DNA of 64,000 nucleotides, from contig NZ_JAEMNW010000003.1 in NCBI RefSeq assembly GCF_016481275.1, positions 186,001-250,000 of the forward strand, given 5' to 3'. Position numbers and translations under genes: made by a program. Positions within the stretch are counted from its first letter, which is position 1, and the number at the start of each line of letters is the position of its first letter. A model generated the notes under the pieces. The model saw only the letters and a program-made list of their open reading frames with translations, was not told the origin of the DNA and made no database searches. Of the stretch, positions 8,262 to 15,853 are shown piece after piece. Origin of the DNA: Antrihabitans auranticaus (GTDB lineage: Bacteria; Actinomycetota; Actinomycetes; Mycobacteriales; Mycobacteriaceae).

Positions 8262-8957
8262 CTACTCGGCAGCTTGGACCTTCTTGACAGCCGCGACGAA
8301 GAGCTGGTCGAAGGCTGCCTGATCCGGCTTCTCGCCGCGAACTCCGACGTTGACGGTCAACCCGCGAATTACGGCGATGCCCTGCATCGTCGTCGATTCG
8401 ACGGGTCCGATTCCGCCGGTCGTCGAGGTCGATTTGGTGCTGTAGGCAATGGCGTCGATGTCCCCGAGCTCCGCCGGCACCGTCAGCTTCACGTTCTCGA
8501 CCGCGCCTTCGGAACTTTGCCCCTCGACGCTGAACTTCATGGTGATGTTGGTGCACGTGCCACCCATGGCCGAGTCGATCCGGCCGAGGTCCATCTCGCT
8601 GTTCATGACGCTCTCGAGGAAAAGCTCACCGTTGGCGCCGGACGCGGCCACGAGGGAACCGTTCTGCAGCAACTCGTGCGAGAACTCGGACAGGTCCTTC
8701 TGGCTCGTCGCACACTCCGGCGGGTTCACCTCCGCCGAGCCCATGATTTCAATGAGTTGCTCGGCCTGAGCTGCGAGCTGCTCTTGCGGCACCGGCTGAA
8801 TCTTCGCCCCCGCTGGCAGCTCCGGCTCGGTCAGCAGCAGTTCCGCGAGCGACGTACTCGGCTTGTCGCCTCCGCCCGAAGAGCTGTCGTCGGAGCCGCA
8901 GCCCGAGACCAGCAACCCCGCAATAGCGACAACGGCAAACAAGGACGATCGGCGCAT
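8262..8957 (-). CDS. Putative lipoprotein
   Basis: A 231-aa protein with a lipoprotein signal: MRRSSLFAVVAIAGLLVSGC places the lipobox LVSGC with the acylated Cys at residue 20, followed by a Ser/Gly-rich linker. The mature part is about 200 residues with scattered Cys (PPECAT, GGTCTNITMKF) and alternating beta strands. It resembles actinobacterial lipoproteins of the LpqN-like or sensor-domain type, but I cannot name the family with confidence. Predicted location is the outer face of the cytoplasmic membrane. A monocistronic minus-strand gene. Confidence 0.75.
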   Translation of the reverse strand: MRRSSLFAVVAIAGLLVSGCGSDDSSSGGGDKPSTSLAELLLTEPELPAGAKIQPVPQEQLAAQAEQLIEIMGSAEVNPPECATSQKDLSEFSHELLQNGSLVAASGANGELFLESVMNSEMDLGRIDSAMGGTCTNITMKFSVEGQSSEGAVENVKLTVPAELGDIDAIAYSTKSTSTTGGIGPVESTTMQGIAVIRGLTVNVGVRGEKPDQAAFDQLFVAAVKKVQAAE

Positions 8958-9124
8958 GTTCCCTCTTATCTCTCAAGTCCCCCGACGAACCATCAGCTCA
9001 GTGCCGCAGCGTACCCGAGTCACCTACGGGGGAGTTCTGCCCATCGACAATCCGTGGGGCAGAACGGGAATATTTTATTCGCAAGCAGGACCACGGGAAG
9101 ACCCATTCAGGAGATCGAAACATC

Positions 9125-9298
9125 ATGTTCAAGAACAGAATTCGCGCATCTGCCGCCGTTGTCGGCATCGCCGCGGCCGTCGCCATCGGCGCCGGACCCG
9201 CAGTCGCCGCCGCAGCGTCCACCACCGAACCGGTCAGCTCGTCGTACTGCTATTACGAGTACGACGTCTACGGCAACTGGGTCGTGGTCTGCTTTTGA
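9125..9298 (+). CDS. 57-residue secreted Tyr/Cys peptide
   Basis: The ORF from the ATG at 9125 encodes a basic start (MFKNRIR), a hydrophobic core (AAVVGIAAAVAIGAG) and an AxA site (AVAAAAS near residue 31), which looks like a Sec signal peptide. The mature part would be only about 26 residues, with two Cys (positions 42 and 56) that could form a disulfide and a Tyr-rich middle (YCYYEYDVYGNW). AGGAG lies about 11 nt upstream, and a strong terminator begins 22 nt after the stop. These features support a real, separately transcribed gene. No family is recognised. Confidence 0.62.
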   Translation: MFKNRIRASAAVVGIAAAVAIGAGPAVAAAASTTEPVSSSYCYYEYDVYGNWVVVCF

Positions 9299-9320
9299 CC
9301 GACTACGAGCCTGACAGACG

Positions 9321-9361
9321 AGAAAGGCCCCGACCCGCTTGCGCTGGGTTGGGGCCTTTCT
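9321..9361. terminator. Bidirectional intrinsic terminator
   Basis: A 16-bp stem (one G-U pair) from 9321-9336 to 9346-9361 with a 9-nt loop; each arm ends in an A-rich or T-rich flank (AGAAAGG.../...CCTTTCT). It lies 22 nt downstream of the 57-residue peptide gene on the plus strand and 2 nt beyond the tRNA-Thr 3' end on the minus strand, so it can end both converging transcripts. Confidence 0.85.
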
Positions 9362-9363
9362 GC

Positions 9364-9439
9364 TGGAGCCGCCTAAGAGAATCGAACTCTTGACCTTTTC
9401 ATTACGAGTGAAATGCTCTACCGACTGAGCTAAGGCGGC
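9364..9439 (-). tRNA. tRNA-Thr (anticodon CGU)
   Basis: Read on the minus strand this is a 76-nt cloverleaf including an encoded CCA. The acceptor stem GCCGCCT pairs with AGGCGGC, the D arm contains AGCTCAGTCGGTAGAGC, the anticodon loop CTCGTAA gives anticodon CGT, which reads ACG threonine codons, and the T arm has GTTCGATT. The same tRNA species sits next to the holB homolog in M. tuberculosis as I recall, which supports conserved synteny. Confidence 0.95.
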
Positions 9440-9504
9440 GTGCCTTGCGGCGCAGGCGAGTCTATCGTGTCTCCTGGGCTAGACGAAAATTGGCTGCTCA
9501 AACG

Positions 9505-10695
9505 CTACTTTGCGGCGCTCAAAGTGGCCACCATGGCCGCGACGGCGAACTTCGGTTTCACATTCAGGTCGATGGCCTCGCGACATTCCAGAATCGCCTC
9601 GACCGAACGGAGCAAACCCTCTGGCGAGGCCCGGTTCGCCAGCTTGGCAACGTCGTTCGCCATGTCGGGATGCGTCGGCGCCACGCTTGCTCCCATCCGA
9701 ACCGCCAGTGCATCGCGATACAGCCCGGCCAGGTCGATCAGGGCACGGTCCAGCGAATCGCGGCTCGACCTCGTCCGCCGCGACTTCTGCTTGCGTTCCA
9801 GGTCTTTCAGGGCGCCGACCGACCCGCGCAGCGCGCCGGCAGCGCCCTTGCCCGTCCCGCCGCCACCCAACGCGGTACGCAGCTCTTCGGTCTCACGTTC
9901 GTCACGCTCGGCGCTCATCGAAACCGCATCGGCTTCCGCGGCCTTCACGAGCTCTTCCGCCGCCTCGTAGCCACGGCCCGCACGGGCGGCCGCATCGGCC
10001 AAGCCGAGTGCCTGGAGACGGCGATCGCGCGCACCGACGTCGGTCGCAAGGCGCCGCGCCCGGCCCACGTGACCACCACAGATCGATGCGGCCCACTCGG
10101 CGACATCGGGCGCCAGCCCGTCCCGCTCGCGAAGGACCTGCGCGATCGCCTCCACGCCCGGTGTGACGAGGTGGATATGCCGGCAGCGAGAGCGGATGGT
10201 CACCGAGACGTCTTCTGGATCGGTCGACGGCGCACACAGCAGGAACACCGTCTTCGCTGGCGGTTCCTCGACCGCCTTCAGCAGCGCGTTGGACGCACGC
10301 TCGCCGAGACGGTCGGCGTCCTCGATCAGCACGACCTGCCACTCGCCCGTGCTCGGCCGCCTGGCCGCAGTCTGGACGATCGCCCGCATCTCGTCGACGC
10401 TGATGCTCAAGCCTTCGGGAATGACACGCCGCACATCGCCATGTGTACCGGCCATAGTGGTCGTGCAGGCCCGGCAATGACCACACCCGGGAGTTCCCGG
10501 ATCGGTGCACTGCAGCGCGGCGGCAAAGGCGAGTGCGGCGACGGACCGCCCCGACCCCGGCGGACCGGTGAACAGCCACGAGTGGCTCATGGACGATCCC
10601 GCCGCTGCCGCGCCACGCCGCGCGGCGACGGCAGCAGCCGTCAACTCTGCCTCGACGGCTTGCTGCCCCACCAGACGATCGAATACCCCGGCCAC
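9505..10695 (-). CDS. holB: DNA polymerase III subunit delta' (clamp-loader)
   Basis: A 396-aa clamp-loader AAA protein that helps load the beta sliding clamp onto primed DNA. It starts at a GTG (VAGVFDRLVGQ) typical of actinobacterial delta'. The P-loop region is GPPGSGRSVA, with Arg where Walker A has Lys, compatible with the non-hydrolysing delta' role. A four-Cys zinc module follows (C-x8-C-x2-C-x2-C in CTDPGTPGCGHCRAC). The sensor region VLIEDADRLGERASNALLK and SRCRHIHL (SRC Arg finger) are present. The frame is open 285 nt further upstream, but that would overlap the DinB-like gene, so the GTG at 10695 is chosen. Confidence 0.92.
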   Translation of the reverse strand: MAGVFDRLVGQQAVEAELTAAAVAARRGAAAAGSSMSHSWLFTGPPGSGRSVAALAFAAALQCTDPGTPGCGHCRACTTTMAGTHGDVRRVIPEGLSISVDEMRAIVQTAARRPSTGEWQVVLIEDADRLGERASNALLKAVEEPPAKTVFLLCAPSTDPEDVSVTIRSRCRHIHLVTPGVEAIAQVLRERDGLAPDVAEWAASICGGHVGRARRLATDVGARDRRLQALGLADAAARAGRGYEAAEELVKAAEADAVSMSAERDERETEELRTALGGGGTGKGAAGALRGSVGALKDLERKQKSRRTRSSRDSLDRALIDLAGLYRDALAVRMGASVAPTHPDMANDVAKLANRASPEGLLRSVEAILECREAIDLNVKPKFAVAAMVATLSAAK

Positions 10696-10726
10696 CGCTA
10701 CACAGTAGCGGCGCCCACCGACAGCG

Positions 10727-11272
10727 TCAGTTCCACTCCGCAGCCCAGCTCGCGGCGGTCTCGGGGTCGATGCCCGCGCGTTTGAACGTCGTGTTCGAGC
10801 CGTCGATGCTTTCGCGGATGATGTCCGCGTGCCCGCTGTGGTGCGCGATCTCGCGGAACACGTGGAGCAGGATCCGCCGCACCGTCCACCATTCGCGCTC
10901 CGGCGCCCACGGCGCGGTCGGAAGCGGAACCACATCGTCCAGACTCGCGACGCCCCGGACGACCTCTTCGGTCCGCGCAACGATCTTGTCCCACTCAGCG
11001 AGCAGTCCGTCGACTGTCTGGTGATCGCCGATCACATACTCTTCGGCGGCCTTGGACATATCCATCTCGGCGTTTTCGTCGCGCTCGACGACGACCTCCA
11101 GCCAGTGCTTTTCGCAGTTCGACACGTGATGGAGCAGGCCGCCGAGCGTGAACTCGCTCACGGTCGACCGCAGCCGAGCCTGGGTCTCGTCGAGTCCACT
11201 GACGGCGATGCGGAACTGCTCGCGCTGGTCGGCAAGCATCGTGATGAGGTCTTCGCGTTCGGTGTTTGTCAT
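10727..11272 (-). CDS. DinB-family protein (DUF664)
   Basis: A 181-aa four-helix protein with DinB-type motifs: an early helix with TLGGLLHHVSNCEKHWLEVV (first His) and the later VRRILLHVFREIAHHSGHAD, supplying the conserved His triad that binds a divalent metal. Members act as thiol-dependent S-transferases or have unknown roles. I place the start at the ATG at 11272; a GTG three codons upstream is also in frame. It lies between topA and holB on the same strand and is probably cotranscribed with holB (31-nt gap). Confidence 0.85.
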   Translation of the reverse strand: MTNTEREDLITMLADQREQFRIAVSGLDETQARLRSTVSEFTLGGLLHHVSNCEKHWLEVVVERDENAEMDMSKAAEEYVIGDHQTVDGLLAEWDKIVARTEEVVRGVASLDDVVPLPTAPWAPEREWWTVRRILLHVFREIAHHSGHADIIRESIDGSNTTFKRAGIDPETAASWAAEWN

Positions 11273-11319
11273 GAACCACACGTTAGAGGCAATTGCGGAC
11301 AGCGTCTGTCCTTAATTGC

Positions 11320-14202
11320 TCAGCTCTTTTTTGCGGCTGCCGTTCGCTTCGCGGGTGCCTTCTTCGCAGCGGTGGTCGTCTTTTTCGCAGCCGCCTTCTT
11401 CGCGGCTGTCGTTGCGGACTTCTTCGCCGGCGCCTTTTTGGCGGGTGCCTTCTTGCGAGTCACCGGGCCGCGTGCACGACGATCGGCGAGCAGCTCGGAC
11501 GCCCTCGCATCGGTGATCGACTCGACCTCGTCGCCCTTGCGCAGGCTGGCATTGGTCTCACCGTCGGTGACGTACGGGCCGAACCGGCCGTCCTTGATCA
11601 CCATCGGCTTGTCCGTCGCGGAGTCGTTGCCGAGCTCCCGCAGCGGTGCCGCCGCAGATGCCTGCCGACCGCGCTGCTTCGGCTGCGCGTAGATCGCAAC
11701 CGCTTCGTCCAGCGTGACCGTGAACATCTGCTCTTCGTTCGCGAGCGAACGAGAGTCGGTGCCACGCTTGAGGTACGGACCGTAGCGGCCGTTCTGCGCG
11801 GTGATCTCCTCGCCCGTACCCGGATCGGTGCCGACAACTCGCGGCAGCGACAGCAGCCGCAGCGCATCTTCGAGTGTGATCGTCTCGAGGTCCATCGACT
11901 TCAGCAGCGAGCCGGTCCGCGGCTTGGGAGCAGCAGCCTTTTTCGCAGCCTTCTTTGCGGGCGGCTTGGTCGTATCTTCCACCGGCGCAGCCGGTTCGGG
12001 GATGATCTCGGTGACGTACGGACCGAATCTGCCTTCCTTGGCAACGATTTCGTGTCCGGTGGCCGGATCGGAGCCGAGTTTGCGGCCCTCCTGCGGTGTA
12101 GCGAACAGCTTTTCGGCGAGCTCGACGGTCAACTCGTCGGGCGGCAGATCATCTGGCAGATTCGCGCGCTGCGAGATGGCATCGCCGTCGGGGTCATCCG
12201 GATTGCGCACGGACCGTTCGAGATACGGACCGAAACGGCCGACCCGGACGAAGACGTCTCGACCCTCGGAATCTTCGAACATCTTGATGGAGTTGACTTC
12301 TCGGGCATCGATCTCTTCGAGCCGCTCGCCGACCATCCGCTTCAGGCCACCGGAGCGAGCAACCGATCCATCGACGCCCTTGTCGCCACCGAAATAGAAG
12401 TTGGTCAGCCAGTTTCCGCGTTGTTCGAGGCCACCGGCGATCTGGTCGAGGTCGTCTTCCATCGCGGCAGTGAAGTCGTAGTCGACCAGCCGGCCGAAAT
12501 GTGCTTCGAGCAAGCCGATTACAGCGAACGCGACCCAGGCCGGCACCAGCGCGCTGCCACGTTTGTAGACGTAGCCGCGGTCGAGGATGGTCTTGATGAT
12601 CGAGGCATACGTCGACGGCCGACCGATCCCCATCTCTTCGAGTACCTTGATGAGGGAGGCTTCGGTGTAGCGCGCGGGCGGGTTGGTCGTGTGGCCGTCC
12701 GGATTCAGCTCGGTCGCCGTGACCGCTTGGCCCTCTTCGAGGACCGGCAGCCGTGACTCGGCGTCGTCGGTTTGACCGCCGGCTTCTTCGTCGACGCTCT
12801 CGACGTATGCCTTCAAGAAGCCCGCGAAGGTGATCGTGCGGCCGGACGCGGAGAACGTACATTCCTCGCCGGTACCTGCGACGCCGGTGATGCGCAGCGT
12901 CAGCGTGGTGCCGCGAGCGTCGGCCATCTGGGACGCGACCGTGCGCTGCCAGATCAGCTCGTAGAGCCGGAACTCGTCCTGATCGAGCGACGAATGCAAC
13001 TGGCCCGGGGTTGCGAAGACGTCACCGGCAGGACGGATCGCCTCGTGTGCCTCTTGCGCGTTCTTGACCTTCCGCGTGAACTGCCGCGGAGTCGGGTGCA
13101 CGTACTCGGGACCGTACAGCTGGGTCGCCTGAGCACGCGCCGCGTTGATCGCGGACTCGGACAGCGTGGTCGAGTCGGTACGCATGTAGGTGATGTAGCC
13201 GTTTTCGTACAGTCGCTGCGCTATGCGCATCGTGCGCTCGGAGGTGAACCGCAACTTGCGGCCCGCTTCCTGCTGCAGCGTCGACGTCATGAACGGCGGG
13301 TAGGGCTTACGGGTGTACGGCTTCGACTCGGCCGAGGACACCGTGAGATCGACGCCGTTCAGCGCTTCGGCCAACCGGCGCGCGTACGGCTCGTCGATCA
13401 CCGTGACGGTGCTGGCTTTCAGCTTGCCGTCCGGCCCGAAATCGCGACCGGACGCGACACGCGAGCCGTCGACACTGACCAGCCTGGCACCGAACGTCCG
13501 CGGGCTTGCTTCCGCGCCGGCGTCCAGTTTGGCCAGAATGTCCCAGTACTCAGCGGAGCGGAACGCCATCCGTTCGCGCTCGCGCTGCACGATCACACGC
13601 GTCGCAACCGACTGCACGCGGCCGGCCGACAGCCGCGGCATGACCTTCTTCCACAGCACCGGGCTTACTTCGTAGCCGTAGAGCCGGTCGAGGATGCGCC
13701 TGGTTTCCTGCGCGTCGACCAGGTCGTTGTCCAGCTCACGAGTGTCTTGGGCGGCAGCGCGGATCGCGGACTCGGTGATCTCGTGGAACACCATTCGACG
13801 GACCGGAATCTTCGGTTTCAGCGTCTCGAGCAGGTGCCAGGCGATTGCCTCGCCCTCGCGGTCAGGGTCGGTGGCGAGATAGAGCTCGTCGGCGTCCTTC
13901 AGCAGGCCCTTGAGTTCGGTGACCTTCGCGCGCTTGTCCGGGCTGACGACGTACAGGGCCTCGAAATCGTGGTCGACGTTCACGCCGAGTCGCGCCCACG
14001 ACTCGCCCTTGTATTTCGCCGGCACATCGGCGGCACCGCGCGGGAGGTCTCTAATGTGACCGACCGAGGCTTCCACCGTGTATCCGCGGCCCAGGTACGG
14101 CGCGATTTTGCGCGCCTTTGTGGGTGACTCGACGATGACGAGGCGACGTATAGTTCGTCCCGCAACCGGCGCGCTCGTCGCCGGTTTGTCTCGTGTTGCC
14201 AC
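11320..14202 (-). CDS. topA: DNA topoisomerase I
   Basis: About 960 aa, type IA topoisomerase that relaxes negative supercoils. The Toprim domain is at about residues 20-140 (LVIVESPTKARKIAPYLG; DPDREGEAIAWHL gives the acidic metal-binding triad). The active-site Tyr is in GYITYMRTDSTTLS. Instead of zinc fingers, the C-terminal part has repeated topo-C domains (RVGRFGPYLE, KEGRFGPYVTE, QNGRYGPYLK, KDGRFGPYVTD) and a Lys/Ala-rich tail (KKAPAKKAPAKK type), the actinobacterial pattern used for processivity. The GTG at 14202 is preferred because AAAGG lies about 10 nt upstream; a GTG at 14220 is the alternative. Confidence 0.97.
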   Translation of the reverse strand: MATRDKPATSAPVAGRTIRRLVIVESPTKARKIAPYLGRGYTVEASVGHIRDLPRGAADVPAKYKGESWARLGVNVDHDFEALYVVSPDKRAKVTELKGLLKDADELYLATDPDREGEAIAWHLLETLKPKIPVRRMVFHEITESAIRAAAQDTRELDNDLVDAQETRRILDRLYGYEVSPVLWKKVMPRLSAGRVQSVATRVIVQRERERMAFRSAEYWDILAKLDAGAEASPRTFGARLVSVDGSRVASGRDFGPDGKLKASTVTVIDEPYARRLAEALNGVDLTVSSAESKPYTRKPYPPFMTSTLQQEAGRKLRFTSERTMRIAQRLYENGYITYMRTDSTTLSESAINAARAQATQLYGPEYVHPTPRQFTRKVKNAQEAHEAIRPAGDVFATPGQLHSSLDQDEFRLYELIWQRTVASQMADARGTTLTLRITGVAGTGEECTFSASGRTITFAGFLKAYVESVDEEAGGQTDDAESRLPVLEEGQAVTATELNPDGHTTNPPARYTEASLIKVLEEMGIGRPSTYASIIKTILDRGYVYKRGSALVPAWVAFAVIGLLEAHFGRLVDYDFTAAMEDDLDQIAGGLEQRGNWLTNFYFGGDKGVDGSVARSGGLKRMVGERLEEIDAREVNSIKMFEDSEGRDVFVRVGRFGPYLERSVRNPDDPDGDAISQRANLPDDLPPDELTVELAEKLFATPQEGRKLGSDPATGHEIVAKEGRFGPYVTEIIPEPAAPVEDTTKPPAKKAAKKAAAPKPRTGSLLKSMDLETITLEDALRLLSLPRVVGTDPGTGEEITAQNGRYGPYLKRGTDSRSLANEEQMFTVTLDEAVAIYAQPKQRGRQASAAAPLRELGNDSATDKPMVIKDGRFGPYVTDGETNASLRKGDEVESITDARASELLADRRARGPVTRKKAPAKKAPAKKSATTAAKKAAAKKTTTAAKKAPAKRTAAAKKS

Positions 14203-14343
14203 CTGTGCCGTACCTTTCACATCGCTTGCATCGTGTGCGGACCGCCCCGATGCGCTACACCGTTCCCCGTAAATAACGGGTCCCAGGCCCTCCAGAATTA
14301 CACACAGTACGCGCGTAGCTGCAGTTCAGTCCTCACAAGGCTG

Positions 14344-14997
14344 TCAGAAGCGGGGCCAGCCGAGGTCGGGATCTGCGGCAGCGGGCGGCGAACCGATGTT
14401 TTCCGCGAGCCTAGTCAGACGCCTTCGTCCGGTAATTCTGAGTCCGGGACTGGAGCCTCTCGTGCCGATCAGCGTCGGCGCGATACCTGCTCGAATCAGT
14501 GCCAGAGACAGTGGCGTGTGAGTCTCGGGTGCATGCGGATCGAGGCCGAGCACGAACCGCTCACCGTCGTTCTCCCCATATCCGTCGGCCAGCGCCCAGA
14601 TACGCAACTCGCGCGGGCCGGGAACCCAGCCGTGCGGCACCGACTTCACTGCACCCTTTGTCCACTGCGACGCCAGCGGCGCAAGGTCGAGGACCGTCTC
14701 GGTCCGTACCAGCGGGTGCCCTTCCTGCGATTGCACAATTTCCGCAGCCAGGCCGCACTCTTCGACGAACCCCGCAATCGCACGGGCTCGCCACGATTGC
14801 GCGACGACGACCGAAACCCGCGCTGCCGAGTTCGCCGTCACGACCTGACCTGTCCCCGCAAGCAGCCCGCTGAGATCGGTGACCGCAGGCGGCACCGATT
14901 CGGCAGAGAAGAAGGACAGCTGACCCACAGAAGGGACAGTAAGACACTTAGGCTCGGTCACGAGTGCGGACACGAAAGATTTCCGGCATCGCAACAT
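14344..14997 (-). CDS. Conserved actinobacterial hypothetical protein (Rv3647c-like)
   Basis: A 217-aa protein in the position of Rv3647c, between topA and cspA. No catalytic motif is evident; it has a mixed alpha/beta composition, with an N-terminal stretch SVGQLSFFSAESVPPAVTDLSGLLAG and a basic C-terminus. There is no signal or membrane helix. The start is uncertain: the ATG at 14997 gives the length listed, while an in-frame GTG at 14961 would match the shorter mycobacterial form more closely. A conserved place next to topA is the only clue to its role. Confidence 0.72.
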   Translation of the reverse strand: MLRCRKSFVSALVTEPKCLTVPSVGQLSFFSAESVPPAVTDLSGLLAGTGQVVTANSAARVSVVVAQSWRARAIAGFVEECGLAAEIVQSQEGHPLVRTETVLDLAPLASQWTKGAVKSVPHGWVPGPRELRIWALADGYGENDGERFVLGLDPHAPETHTPLSLALIRAGIAPTLIGTRGSSPGLRITGRRRLTRLAENIGSPPAAADPDLGWPRF

Positions 14998-15246
14998 TGC
15001 CGGCCGGCTGGGCGAATCTTTGACAGTGCAGGTTTCGACGAATTGAGACCTGCCGAATCAAGCTGCACTGCTGCACAAGTCGAGCCGAGAAACCGGACTG
15101 TCATTGCCACAGTTCACATCCGGGCTGGGCTTACCTGAAAACCGACCCGTCCCCCGCCACCCGTAGGTGACGAGGGACGAGCTGAGCACGTCTGGCCGAC
15201 CGCGCCCATGCGGATTTTCTCGTTCGAAACGAACGAAATATTTCTC

Positions 15247-15450
15247 TTAGACTGCGCGAACTCCGGTGGCCTGCGGGCCCTTCGTGCCCTGGCCCACCTC
15301 GAACTCCACGCGCTGGTTCTCCTCGAGGGTGCGGAAGCCGCTGCCCTGGATCTCGGAGTAGTGAACGAAGACGTCAGCCGAACCGTCTTCCGGAGCAATG
15401 AAGCCGAAGCCCTTCTCCGCGTTGAACCACTTCACAGTTCCCTGTGCCAT
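15247..15450 (-). CDS. cspA: Cold-shock protein (RNA chaperone)
   Basis: A 67-aa CSD protein with RNP1 ([11 protein letters not shown]) and RNP2 (DVFVHYSEI). It binds single-stranded RNA or DNA and melts secondary structure. The start [17 protein letters not shown] is the usual one. It is preceded by a 400-nt gene-free region, consistent with the long structured 5' leader of cold-shock genes. Position between the Rv3647c-like gene and the SftH helicase matches the mycobacterial cspA locus. Confidence 0.96.
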   Translation of the reverse strand: MAQGTVKWFNAEKGFGFIAPEDGSADVFVHYSEIQGSGFRTLEENQRVEFEVGQGTKGPQATGVRAV

Positions 15451-15853
15451 GCTTTTCCTTCTCTTTCATACCGGAATCGACGAACAGCACGTCCAGTTCG
15501 CCGGGCCCGTTCCGACCGCTGTACTTCTGACCCCCTCAGGAAGCACAAAGCACACCGCTCGCAACAAAAGATCCTGCGAGCGCTTGCACATCGAAGAGCG
15601 TACGAACACAGAAGCTGCGACCAGGAATCAGTCAACCACGGTTTGGTGCAGTGCGACAGTCGAGTTGACGACAATTCGTGAAAGTGTTGATCATGCGAAA
15701 GCGCAGGTGAGTGGTAGTGCCGACAAATCTGGACAAGGAGTCGGTTTGCTATACGATAACCGGTTCGCGGTCGGTTAGATCGGCACTCGACCGACGTCCG
15801 TATAGCATCGAAACCGCTGGTCTCGCGGACATCGCGAGACTGTATCGCCGGAA
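15451..15853. other. Divergent cspA / helicase intergenic region
   Basis: A 403-nt region without a credible gene. It holds a perfect 8-bp hairpin (CGCTCGCA at 15556-15563 with TGCGAGCG at 15575-15582) that would lie in the cspA leader, and a 9-bp inverted repeat TGCTATACG (15747-15755) / CGTATAGCA (15799-15807). Each arm looks like a -10 element facing the other, so two promoters may point toward each other across about 45 bp before transcripts diverge into cspA and the helicase gene. Confidence 0.5.
15730..15757 (+). promoter_or_regulatory. Candidate promoter for the SftH-type helicase gene
   Basis: A -35-like TGGACA at 15730-15735 and a -10-like TACGAT at 15752-15757, separated by 16 nt, about 96 nt before the helicase ATG. 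The -10 overlaps the left arm of the inverted repeat whose mirror copy faces cspA. This is a prediction from spacing and hexamers only. Confidence 0.4.

Noticed and set aside
12772-14127. Long plus-strand reading frame antisense to topA
   Set aside because: The minus strand carries topA with all motifs; the opposite frame has no recognisable domain and its length is a by-product of GC-rich codon bias.
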